Source of the DNA: Undaria pinnatifida
Lineage: Eukaryota > Sar > Phaeophyceae > Laminariales > Alariaceae
Direction of reading: 5' to 3'
Length of the DNA: 64,000 nt
Assembly (NCBI GenBank): GCA_012845835.1
Contig: JABAKD010000020.1
Span: 10,490,488-10,554,487, forward strand
This document shows, in pieces, positions 32,640 to 43,155 of the stretch; positions within the stretch are counted from its first letter, which is position 1, and every line of letters starts with the position of its first letter. The translations under genes and the position numbers were made by a program. The notes under the pieces were generated by a model. It saw nothing but the letters and a program-made list of their open reading frames with translations, made no database searches and was not told where the DNA came from.

Positions 32640-33900
32640 GCCTTTGCCTTACGTACCTTCAAGGGCGATGTCCTTGGTTGGGTATATACTAAGGGGGTAC
32701 TCGAGTACCTATATGGCCTAAGCAACGAGGTTTCATTGCTGGGAACCCCAGAGTGTTATGCTCTGCTCAACACACCCTCGGTAGCCTTTTCCTATCCCCG
32801 GTGACGTACGGATAGGCAGTTCATTTTTTGCTAAAGAATTGCTTTGCTTTGGGGGGGGGGAGGCGCGTGTTTTGCGTACTGCCGGTAGTTCTCCTCTCAC
32901 CCCCTCCTGGTGAATCTGTCAAAGGTGTACTTGGTACCAGGTAGGATGTGATATGCTCTTGGAGTGTACCTACCCCCTGAGCATGACTGAAAGATTTGGG
33001 GTTGAAAACATCGGAGTTGGTGTCCGGATACCTCTGGGTTTGTACCCTATCAGTTGCGTAAAAACCCTTGGGAATATTTGGTTCGTCCGCAGGCGTACGT
33101 AGAGAAGAAGCGTTCCGCGGGTTGGTTTGGTTGATACTAACATTATGTACAATGCACCGTTGGTCTCCCTACCTATCTACTTCGTATATGCTTAAAATAC
33201 TACTACGAAGTACGTGTGATGCTGGTACAATTGTCTGGTTGGGTCGGAATCTCAGGGTATTCGGTCCGGGGGGGGGCTGTGTGGTATTAATAGTACACTA
33301 GACTAGCGCAGTGTTAGTGGTACGATACGGTATCGGAACTTAGTTGGGGTCGTGGCGGGGTAGGTGTAGTAGCCCTCAGCCTACAGAGATTTTTTTCCCG
33401 CCAATCCGCCTTCTTTATTTTTCTCTTGTTTGCCCAATCAATTTGCCGTTGGGGGGGGGGAGAAGGGGGGGGGGGATGGGGGGGAGGGGGTTCAATTTCG
33501 CTTAGTTTTGCAGAGATGAATGATTTTTCGCACCCCCAGTTTTCTGTTTGATCTAAAAACATGACGAGATTTCTGATCGGTGGAAACTTCTAGGAAAAGT
33601 GCGGGAATTTTCTCGTATTCCTTTGTTGATACATGACGTCACCCTCTCGTATCTGTCTGGACTTGTTTACTGGGGATGACGCCACTATCTGGAATATTTG
33701 GACATGTTTTTTATGGCTGTTGCAATCCCCCCCGGTAATTTCTGGCGAGCGAGACAGAATTAGAATGTCGGTGTTTGGAAAATATGATATATCCTTTATC
33801 GCTTCTGGAAACTTCTCGGTAATTTCTGGCGGGAGAGTAGTGTTAAAAACTCCGACCGCAAAGCAATCCCTTTTCTCTGCTGGGGCATTCATTACTTATG
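32640..33900. other. no recognisable gene
   Basis: G-rich patches near 32850 and 33450-33490. Minus ORF 33590-33892 and + ORF 33633-33905 overlap and have no recognisable domain. A GTAATTTCTGGCG direct repeat sits near 33735 and 33820. Confidence 0.4.
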
Positions 33901-34094
33901 TATGATTGTACGTAAGCGCTGGCTGACGTTGTTTAGTTTTCTGGTGTAGAAGAAGTAACCCCTCTGGAAGTGAGAAATGATAATGACACATATATGTGTG
34001 TTTTGTGCGCGGGCTGTACGTTCGTTGAAGGCTATCCCCAAGGCCCGTCTCTGTCGGTGTATTTTTATTTTTCTCGTTTTTCGTTTTTTTTTCG

Positions 34095-34300
34095 CTTTTT
34101 GTTGTTTGTGTTCGATACGGTACGGTACAGTACGTTGCGGTATTGTATGGGACGGTACCGTGCGGTACGGTGCGGTATTGTTTTGGACGGTGCATTCTAG
34201 TACGTTCTGTGCGGTGCGGCATGGTATCGGATGGTACATTACGCTACGTTTCGGTACCGTGCGGTACAGTACGGTACCTCGCGGTATGGCACAGCGGGGG
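34095..34300. repeat. degenerate GGTAC / CGGTA tract, first block
   Basis: ACGGTACGGTACAGTACG-like irregular units. Continues after the tRNA-Met-like insert at 34450-34700. Frames on both strands are open because of the composition (CGMVR, YRTVP). Confidence 0.7.
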
Positions 34301-34324
34301 TCTCCTATTAACGCGGTCTGAGTA

Positions 34325-34450
34325 AGGCGGTATCTACTTCAAAATCGCTTGGCGCGACTGGGAGACTGCACTCATAACATGCTGTACAACGAATAACGCG
34401 GCTTTCCCCAACAAGGCGGCTTTGTTGCTCTGGCACACCACCGCTCGTAC
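34325..34450 (+). repeat. tRNA-Met-like repeat, copy 2
   Basis: AATCGCTTGGCGCGACTG and GCACTCATAACATG, then CCCCAACAAGG and GTTGCTCTGGCACACCACC. It has the same order as the copy at 13430-13620 and interrupts the GGTAC tract. Confidence 0.5.
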
Positions 34451-34700
34451 TGCATGGGATGGTACGTTACGGTACATTCTGGCACGGTATAGTATGGAAC
34501 AGTACCATAGTATGGCGTCACGTTCTGGTACATTCCGGTGCGGTATGGTACGGGACTGTACGGTAGTGGAGGGTGCATGCAGCGCGCCCGGTTCGGTACG
34601 TGGCGGTATGGTACGTTACGGCACGTTACGGTACCTTCCGTTACATTATGCCACGGTAGTTTGCGACGCGTTTGGTACTTTCCGGTACGGTACGGTAGTG
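34450..34700. repeat. degenerate GGTAC / CGGTA tract, second block
   Basis: GGTACGTTACGGTACATTC-like units. Same composition as 34095-34300. Confidence 0.65.
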
Positions 34701-34739
34701 AGTTTTATATCGTGTGATACAGTGTGGCTGGCCTTTGCG

Positions 34740-35165
34740 GTAGATAAGCTCTTCTTGTAGCAGTACATATATTTTATGATTGGGTGGGTGGATGGGGTGT
34801 TGTGCCGAAAACTATCGTGGGGGTGGGAGCGAGCAGTCATGCCATGGTTGCGGCCGTTCTATCGAGAGCCGTGCTGTGCCTGGCCTGAGACTTGACTTGG
34901 GTAGGCCGACAGCCATGTACGGGCAGCGTGCCCAGGCCGGGCTCCAACCTTGTGGAAATTCAGTTTTTGTTTTGTGTTTGTTGTGGGGGGTGGCTTGGTG
35001 TTGGTGTTTGCTTTTCAGGCTTGGGCTGGGCGGGGTCAGTCAGCATGGTGCGTGCATACACGATGAACAAAATCGTGGAAAACAAGTTGATGAATACGAA
35101 TACATTGTTGGTGTCATTGTGCCAGCTATTATTTGCGTTGCGTAGCGCCGAAAAAGACGTGCTAA
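34740..35165. other. no supported gene
   Basis: A + frame through 34892-35347 is open and contains a hydrophobic stretch (LLVSLCQLLFALR), but it runs into the repeat at 35168 and has no recognisable domain. Confidence 0.35.
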
Positions 35166-35167
35166 TT

Positions 35168-35365
35168 CTTAATGCAGTCGTGGCCCCGCCTAGTGCGGTA
35201 CCCTCTAGTGCGGGGCTCCAGTTTAGTGCGGTGAAAATGGCTTGTCACGGTCTCGTCCTAGAGAGGGTAGAAATACAATATTCCGTGATAATGCGGGCTC
35301 CCTCTTTAGTGCGGTTGGTGTCATCTGGCAAGACACCGCACTATTAATAATGAGGGGCCATGACG
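35168..35365. mobile_element. short inverted-repeat element (MITE-like)
   Basis: The left end GTCGTGGCCCC and the right end (complement GTCATGGCCCC) form imperfect terminal inverted repeats. TAGTGCGG / CCGCACTA motifs recur inside, as in the element at 14515. A left-end fragment of the same family is at 15376. I could not define a clean target duplication. Confidence 0.5.
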
Positions 35366-35369
35366 GTAT

Positions 35370-37025
35370 TGGAACAATGATGCACTGCAAGTACTATTTG
35401 GAAGGCGGATGGTATATGAAGAAATGCAAGTAAGTGTAGTAGACTAATAATGCAGGTGTACAGGCTACTAAATTATATAGGCGAAGGACATCGTCGCCTA
35501 GAAAGGCGTTTATTTCGTGCCCACAGGTTCCTGATTGGTTCATTTTGACCGGCGTCACAAGTCGTGTCTCTAGCGATTTCAAGACCCTACACGTTGCGAT
35601 TGCCCACGAAGTGTTCGGAGGGACGCGGCTTGGACTTGAAAATGTGGTTTGGTGATTATTGCGTGTGCTCGGGGATTCCCGTCAGCATTGATTTGAAACG
35701 CAAGAATTCGGTTATAGCAACTGTAGATGAAGAGGGTAGAAGAAGGCCATATAAGGTTTTGAGGGAACCAATTTTATTTCGTGATGCTATCGACACATTA
35801 TAGACGCTATCGAGTGTTTTGTCTCTTCTTGGTGTCTATAGTAGGACAACTGCCACATAGCCTCGGCCAAAAGTATGCCTACCGGTACAACGCTTCTAAG
35901 CCTGCGGTGGTATCCAATGACTCCGCTCCGGTGGCATTCAATGAACTGGACCAGTAATGTCGCAGCGTGTTCGGTCTGCTCGGGCAGAGCATCCGAGATC
36001 TAACAGCACATTGATCACTACTTCGTGTGAGGGTGCACACACAAAAGAGACTTCAACTAAACACCTACCTCTAGCGTTGCGTGCAAAACACACGATACAT
36101 ACTACTGTTTTTTATACGTAATAGGGCGTGTTTTTGTTGCGGTTGAGATTGCTACGTACGGTGGTTTGTTTGTCATCGCTTGAGCGACAATCCCTCATGT
36201 GTTTTTTTTTTCTCGATCGGTTTTGCTGCTTGCTGTTGCAGTATTATCACCTGCCTGGTATATGTCAGCAGTTGTCTTTCTCAGCCGATTTGGCTGCTGC
36301 TGATTTTGCGTTCTGCCTCGTCGTCGTTCAAGTATGTTACAGTTGTAATAATGCACCGAGACACGGACACGAAGGATGGAGTCCAAATAGAAACAACGAG
36401 GCATCGAAAGTGGACTTTGCCTTGCAGTTTTTTCGCACCCCCCGCATATATGAGGCAAAGACTGGCAGGGGAAGAGTTTGAGGGGGGTCGAAATAATGAT
36501 GGAGTGAGCGCCGACGCTTTGGATCTTGTCGGCAGTATATCCGTCCGTACTTGAAAGTCTATTACTGATTATTTAGACTGCGAATACGAGTAGTTCAGAC
36601 TGGCTAATGATGTATAATAGTGTTCTGAATTTCATTATAGATTGGTAGTAGTACGGTTTGTAACGGGACGGCATCCACGCTATATATTGTCGCAGGGACA
36701 TTATAAATACATACCAGGTACGTAACAATTGTATCATACGTATTCGTTACTTTTATATTTCACTAGTTAATAAAAATATTTATTTGTAGCCATTCCCACC
36801 AGCTGAGCTATTGCCTGGTTTAGGGCGAACGACTGGAAAGCATTATTATGTTTATTTTTACCCTCCGGCTATAGATATAGCGTACATGCCGTTCCAATAC
36901 ACGTCGAACATCCTTCCATACAGCAGCCGTGGTAGTAGTAGTGTCTCTTGTTAAGTGATAGGGCGGGTATACAGAGTATCCCCTGGCAGGTCTGTCTAAA
37001 GCTAGTCCTTGGTGATTACTCACTT
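35370..37025. other. no supported gene; one possible terminal exon
   Basis: The + frame at about 35600-35803 (GDYCVCSGIPVSIDLKRKNS, then VDEEGRRRPYKVLREP, stop) has protein-like composition and could be a last exon, but no family is recognised. The rest holds AT-rich sequence and overlapping ORFs at 36128-36554 without a domain. Confidence 0.3.
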
Positions 37026-37214
37026 TGTTAGCCTGCGAAGACGTAATAGAGAAGCAGCTTTATTATTTCCTGAGCCCGGAGAGCAACTGGCTGCTGGGTG
37101 GCTCTGTCCGTCTAATTTTACGATGGTCCCGAATACAGAACGCCATCCTATTAAGTACAAAAACTCCCACTTGCCTTGAGGTAATTACTGGCTTCCCAGG
37201 CCATACCTTAACAC
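37026..37214 (-). repeat. short LTR, Gypsy-related (189 bp)
   Basis: On the minus strand it begins TGTTAAGG at 37214 and ends GGCTAACA at 37026, so the ends are TGTTA...TAACA. Directly upstream of it on the minus strand is CATCAGGGTGGGCTAG, the same block that precedes the LTRs at 61814 and 46671. It is either the 3' LTR of a decayed element or a remnant of one. Confidence 0.65.
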
Positions 37215-37395
37215 TAGCCCACCCTGATGAACCGCACATGCAGAAATATGGGACATTCGGAAAAACTCCTGTTCTACGAACTAAACCATGAGTCGAAGAT
37301 GCAAGTCCTCAAAACCCACTCCCACACCTCCAAACGGCCTGGCTATGAAGCCAGGAAGAACGCGAATGAAAGCAATTGAAGGAAACGCAGAACCC
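37215..37395 (-). mobile_element. polypurine tract and 3' interior of the LTR element
   Basis: The minus-strand block AGGGTGGGCTAG adjoins the LTR. Further upstream, ATATTTCTGCAT, GAAGAGG-type and GGCTTCATAGCCAGG-like stretches parallel the interior next to the 61556-61814 LTR (ATATTTCTGCATATACGG). Homology fades near 37400. Confidence 0.6.
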
Positions 37396-37399
37396 TACG

Positions 37400-38950
37400 A
37401 CAAGGCAAGCCACCCATGAAAAACCGTGTACCGCTGGTGTGGAGGGGGGGGGCTGTTGACTTGGGATTTCAGTATGACAGTTACTTATCAGTTTCGTGCC
37501 GGTTCGGGCTATTGGACTATTATTGGGTATCTAGTAGTACTGGCTGGCGTTTTCGATGATGGACAGCTGTGAGCTCTCGCTCGGGAGCTCATTCTTCTCG
37601 AAGGTCTCACGCATGAGTCCTCCTCTCCCCTTGTATCTACCCTGTGGTTGGGAGACGTAATGCAATTACTTGAAACCTACCCCGCTTGGAGCTAACGAAC
37701 ACTCTAGAGTGTTCGTCAGCCCCAAGCAAAGTTATCAAGACACCCGGACGGTCGATGGTTTATTGATTTAGGTCATTTATTATTATCTCCCAGAAGGGTA
37801 GATTGCCCCTCTCAACGTGTACCAGTACGTACTACAAGTACCAGGTATCTGGATATGATTAGCCTGTAAAGTGCTGTGTATCACGTATCCAAGTTATTGC
37901 TGCTGAGACCTGTGCTTGCTACGTACTGCATCGATAAACGACAACTACCAAACTGAAAACTGTCTGTCGTACTAGCAACGTGCAATGTATACCAGATGAC
38001 TTTAAGTGTTATAAAGTAACGACATGATGGTTACTGACAAGTAGCATCTCTAACACCTCCTCCCGTTAGGTTAACACTTTCTCACTCTGCGCTACATGCT
38101 AAAAACTCCGTAACGGAATACATGCAGCAACAATGATAAAAGCTGGGAAAAATGTTTTGCGTAATGCAAGCTCATCTTGCTAAAATACCCAAGGAAGGGG
38201 TGAACACAAAATAAGCGGACACGAAAAAATTCTGCTCTGACACTATACGTGCCTATGCTTGTGTATGTAAGTCAAACTTACTATTAATAGCTCACAATAC
38301 TAGAATCATAAGACGTGAACTATATTCCGATCGGTTAATCAACCAAGGAATACAATATGTTTGCAGTAGTCTAATACAAAGAATATGTTCATCATTCCGC
38401 AACAATCATTGGAGTGAACAGCCTACCAATGTTCCTGCCACCCTCACACGAAGAAACTAAGAGGCACTGCCAGCGATTTACCGCTGAACAAAGATCAATT
38501 ATTCTAGAGAGACATCACCTCTCGGGTATCTTAATCTTTCGTTTGTACTTGTCCAGGTGGCGGGTTTTCCGGCCGTATATCCTGAAGTACCGGAGATGGC
38601 CTAGTTAAATTTAATATTTCAACTATCCTGTCGAAATTATATGTTCGACTTGTACCCTTACTTGGTACTAACTACGATATTTCGTAATCTCCTGACCGTG
38701 CACAACACCGGTCGTTGTTTCTGCTCGCCCCGTACAAAGAGAACATGCGACACTCTACGTACAGCTTTGGTAAAGAGATAACGCATTTCATACTTCCAAT
38801 GGCTTGACCTTGTTGGTGTAGACGTTGTCGGTGTAGACGTTGTTGTTGTAGACGTCGTTGGTGTGCTTGGTCCGTTGCCCGTCGCTTGGACTTAAAGGCT
38901 TGACTTAATCTTGAAGTTGGAGAGGTAGGTAGGTTTTATTTATCTCAAAA
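37400..38950. other. no recognisable gene
   Basis: AT-leaning sequence with short ORFs. A GTTGTNGGTGTAGACGT repeat of three units lies near 38810-38865. Confidence 0.4.
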
Positions 38951-40800
38951 CTTATTGCCGTCATCGGCTGCGCCTCGACTGTTAATTATGCAGCCAGTCT
39001 CGGCGTCTTGGCCTCCATGTTTATGGGCTCGTCGATCAAGATGGAAAGGAAGCTTGGGGTTGGCTTGCGGGTGTACACGAAGGTCGGAGATGTCGCCAGT
39101 GGCTCTTGATCGTCCTGTGTTGATTCCGCAGATCCTGTCTCGGGGTTTGTCCGTCGCTGTTCTTTTGCTGTCATGAGCGTGTGAACCTCCTCCTGACGGT
39201 CTGTTTCGTTGTTGAGCTTGGCTCCAAGGCTTGGCTCAAAAGTAGCTGGTGTGATCCCGGGTGTAGCGGACATTGTCGATCTGTCGACCCTTGGCTCAGC
39301 TGATGGTCCGGTGGTCCCAGATGGCGATGATCCAGCGATTCCAATGGTCCCACGTGATGCTGTTGGTCCAGCTGATGTTCCAGTGATCCAAGATGAAGTT
39401 GATCCAGTGAACCCAGATGCAGTTGCTCCGATGTGCGATGGTGATCCAGATGACGTTGCTCCGAAGATCCCATGCGAAGATGCTTTGGAGATCCCAGCTC
39501 CGTAATGCCGGTTCCAGTGATGCCAGGCGATGCTGATCCGTGAAGTGGATGGCATCTTAGTATGTCGTCGAGGATTTTAATCGCCCAGTTTTCCTCCTCC
39601 GAGATCCAGAACGGGTCTCTTTCGGTGTAGGTGAACTCCACACAAGCGGTCGGTGGGTTTGTCCCCGATGCTCCTGTTGCGTGCGTGTTGTCGAAGGTAT
39701 CCTCGACTCTTGGATTGGGTCTTGTACTGGCGGTCTCGTGATGCGGTACATCCGGTGCGGCCCCAGTTGTAGTAGAATGTGCGTCCCCGGGCGTAATAGC
39801 AGGTGTAATTCCTGTCAAGGACACTTCAACTTCTTACAGTAGTGCTCCAGCTCTCGATGACGTGTCTCCAATCTCTGGTGATGACGAGGCCTCTTCTTCT
39901 GATGAGGATGCTCCAGCTCCCGTCGATGACACTCCGGCTGTTTTCGATAACTTTTCCTCTTCCAGAAGGTTGTTGCCGTAGTAGTGTAGCATGACCTGGA
40001 TTAGCGCACAAAAGCGCTCCGTCTCACTGACGATGGCTTTTTGGGCGTGATGTCCTGAATTGGCGCATGTTGGCGCTTAGTCTCCGTGACAGTAACCTTT
40101 TCAGGCGTATCGTTTTCGCCTGTTGGTGTGCACTCCTTTTGGGTCGCGTGATTCTGTCCATACCGCGCGGATACCCTCTTTCGTTGGGGCGTTACCGTCG
40201 TGGTGTGTTCAATGGCTATGCTGGAGTTGGTTCATAATTCTTGGATCTCTTTGAAGGTACAATCGCCTCGATTGGCGTCGTTGCTTGCCTGTGCTGCAGG
40301 AACTACAGCAGGCGTTGATGACGTATCAGCCGTGTCGCCCAGGGTGCGAAGAAATACGTCGTAAGAGCATACGCTCTTGTCCTCTGGGTGTTGGGTGGGC
40401 GGAAGCGGAATGCTGCTGTCGAACTGCAAGTGAGGGTTTCCCGTCTCGAGGATAGTGCTTACCCCTGATTGCATTGCTTTGATGGAGCAGAAGACGTGGC
40501 GTCCCAGTCCAGGTACGAACGTGGCCGAGATGCGAACAGGAACACGCTTGCCAGTCTGGTCGATGATGTATCCCCAGATGATGCCTGTTGCTGTTGCGAA
40601 TACCTTCTTGTTCCGGTTGGTCATGATGGTCTTCGGGTCCTTTAGCTTCTTGTAATCCCTCATGCTTTTCCGCAGTCTTGGAATCAGCTCCTCGTCGATC
40701 AGGTTGTCCGACGCGCCGCTGTCCACAAGCATCGTGAACCTGTCGCTGTTGGGGTGAAAACCCCTGTTGCCGCAACCATTGGGGTGGGGTGAAAAGCCCT
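38950..40800 (-). pseudogene. Copia-type retroelement fragment with aspartic protease
   Basis: The minus-strand ORF at 40732-40232 opens with MLVDSGASDNLIDEEL, the DSG active-site motif of retroviral-type aspartic proteases. It continues with FVPGLGRHVF and AMQSGVSTILETGNPHLQF, as in Copia-group polyproteins. Downstream frames (39824-39171, 39555-38986) are open but become a degenerate HLGSLDQL / GPTASRGTIG repeat without integrase or reverse transcriptase motifs. Upstream (40740-40800) a CCCCAACAGCGACAGG / AACAGGG stretch is repeated; the fragment ends before the LTR at 40957. The protease itself looks intact. Confidence 0.65.
39300..39500. repeat. about 27-30 bp degenerate tandem repeat
   Basis: GATCCAGTGA, GTTGCTCCGA and GTTCCAGTGAT-like units in series. 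They explain the low-complexity translation on both strands. Confidence 0.55.
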
Positions 40801-40956
40801 GTTGCCGCGACCAGCTAGCAGCCCTGTAAACGCGAATCCCTGTGTGACACTATAATGGTTGTATGCAGTGGTTGCTATTGTTGTACCGAGTGAAAACAGT
40901 AAATGTACTGCTGTGGCTGTTCGAATTTGTTCTCGATTGAACAGTCTTTTGGGATC

Positions 40957-41478
40957 TGTTATAATAGAATGTCAGTATAGCTGGCAATAGATTCGGTAGG
41001 ATAGTCCGCAGATTCATGGTCTATTGGCCACAAGAAGGTTCTCTCAAACGGAATATTCTGAGTGAAGCGGATAACCCGTAGAATCTAGTTAGTTTATACC
41101 ACAAGAGCGTTCTCGGTAATGGAACTTTCTTCCTCTGGACAAGTTAGATAGAAGTAAGCGCGTTAAGCGCTCATGGGAACATAGGACATCCAGGAGAACG
41201 TTCCTTGTACGTTCCATAGGTAAAGGTCCGGAAGAGAGCACAGCAGCAATGCTGGGGTGAAGCGAACTCCGTGAACTTCATCCCACCCCCGTGCTCTCAC
41301 TCCTCCTCCTTCTCCTACTCCTCCTCCTCCTATTCCTTCTCTTCCTGTCTCCTCGAGCTTGTCATAGCTCAACGCCAATAATGAGAAATCTATAAAGAAG
41401 AACCGGTGCTGTCTCCAAGCGAAGCTGATAACCCTGCGTCCCTTCCCTCCCACCTTCCGGTACCACGACACCTTCACA
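40957..41478 (+). repeat. 5' LTR of the LARD-like element
   Basis: Starts TGTTATAATAGAATGTCAG and ends CCTTCACA. It contains a (CTC)n-rich stretch at about 41295-41345 and a TAGTTTATACC motif near 41089. ORFs on the minus strand here (41163-41672) are LTR sequence. Confidence 0.85.
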
Positions 41479-41480
41479 AA

Positions 41481-41492
41481 TGGCGTCGTCGG
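41481..41492 (+). promoter_or_regulatory. primer binding site of the LARD-like element
   Basis: TGGCGTCGTCGG begins two bases after the LTR. A TGG start complementary to the CCA end of a tRNA is the usual form in LTR elements. Confidence 0.6.
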
Positions 41493-42739
41493 CACATCTG
41501 AGCTTCGCGACCAGAGCTCCACCTTCGTCAGAGCTCCACCTTTCACCTGAGCTCCACCTCCGTCTCCCGCGACTTCATCATTCGATGTCTTTCTCCTTCC
41601 AGCCACTACCAACGTCAAGGCAACCTTTTTTCTTTTGGCCACTACCGCCGGCCCCGACGTCGTCGCCACCATCTACTCCGACAATCTGGGAATTATTTCA
41701 CCGACCTCTGCAGCCATGCACCGATGGGTCTGCCGCTTCAAACCGCTACCAACGGCGAGGCGCCCTCTCCCTGGCTACTACCACCGACTCCGGCGTCATC
41801 GTGCCGTCAGCGCCGACCAGCGGGGACATATTTCGCCGACTCCTGCAGCCACCGCGCCGGTAGGTTTGCTCATTCAGTCCGCTATTGACCACCCCGGCGT
41901 CATCATCATCGTCGGCAACCTCGCGCCTTCTCTACAGCCTATTCCAGCAACCACGCCGTCATCCTCGCTGCGTAAAATGCGAACTTCACCACCGCGAGAA
42001 CCGCAGGCATCTCCACAGGCCCACTTTAAAGGACTACTATAGCGTCAACGCTTGCGCCTACATGTACGCTGCGGAACACGCACATTCCACCACCGCGTAC
42101 GCTACCCGCCACCTTCTTCAACCGACCACATTGAGCTACTGCAACCTCGTCTTCTTCCGTCAAATAGCTCCAACCGCATCGTCCGCAAACAATCCGTCCT
42201 CACCGGTTCGTACTCGGAGCTCTTCAACGCGTTCTACTGGACTATCATCCGTCTCCAGCGCTCCTACCACATCTTCCGCGAACACCACGACGTCACTGTC
42301 TCGCGATCGGAGCGCTGCAGCACACCCTACTACGACCACCAGCCGCGTTCCATCCGATCTTTCTTCAAACCCTACATCACCCGGTTCCAGGATCAACCTA
42401 CGGCGTCTCTACTGCATATCTTCGCGGAGCACCATCTATGGACCGGCGAGCCTACAACGCCACGCGACAGGGATATCTGCATCCGGGGTATTATCGCGTT
42501 GAGTCGCACTTAACCTTTTGTCTTGTTGTCCCTCCGCCTAACCATGTTTCTTGAGTTCCTTCTTGAGTTTTTTTCCATGGGATTTGTTTTGTGCGCATTG
42601 GCTTCTTGATTTTCTCTTTTGGGTTCGATTTTGTTGTTCAGTTAGTTTTAAGGTGCCTCTTCTTTGCCTTGACTCTTCGGGTTGTCACACGTTTGAACAG
42701 CATTAAACCGCTGTGGTATTTTTTTTCGTTGGCCTTCTC

Positions 42740-43155
42740 CTTGATTTCTGCAATACGCACGAAATAGGTGCATATTGGGCATCGTATATGTCTCCAAAAC
42801 CGCTGTGGCATTCCCATCTTGGCTCTTCCGCTTTTTGCACTACGTACGTCATTGGTACTTAACGAGGCGTCATATTTGGATTCTTACCGCTATGGCATAT
42901 GTGTCTTAGCCCTTCCCCAAATCTTTGCACTACGTACGTCATAGGTGCTTATTGGGGCGTCGTATTTGTTCTGTTTACCACTGTGGTATACCTGGTATGT
43001 GCCCTGGCCCTTCCTCTATTTTCTACACTACGCACGCCGTACGTGTTATTGAGGCGTCGTATTTCTTCGGTTGCCACTGTGGTAAACCTGGTATGTGCTC
43101 TGGCCCTTCCTCTGTTTTCTGCACTACGCACGCCGTAGGTGTTTTTGAGGCGTGT
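42740..43155 (+). repeat. about 95-bp tandem repeat inside the LARD interior
   Basis: GCACTACGNACGYCRTAGGTG-type cores occur near 42752, 42837, 42928, 43026 and 43122. Each is followed by GAGGCGTCGTATTT and CCGCTGTGGTA / CCACTGTGGTA. The five copies are diverged. Confidence 0.7.

Noticed and set aside
41480-42513. Overlapping + ORFs of 117-205 codons inside the LARD-like element
   Set aside because: No retroelement or host domain, several frames open at once in C-rich sequence.
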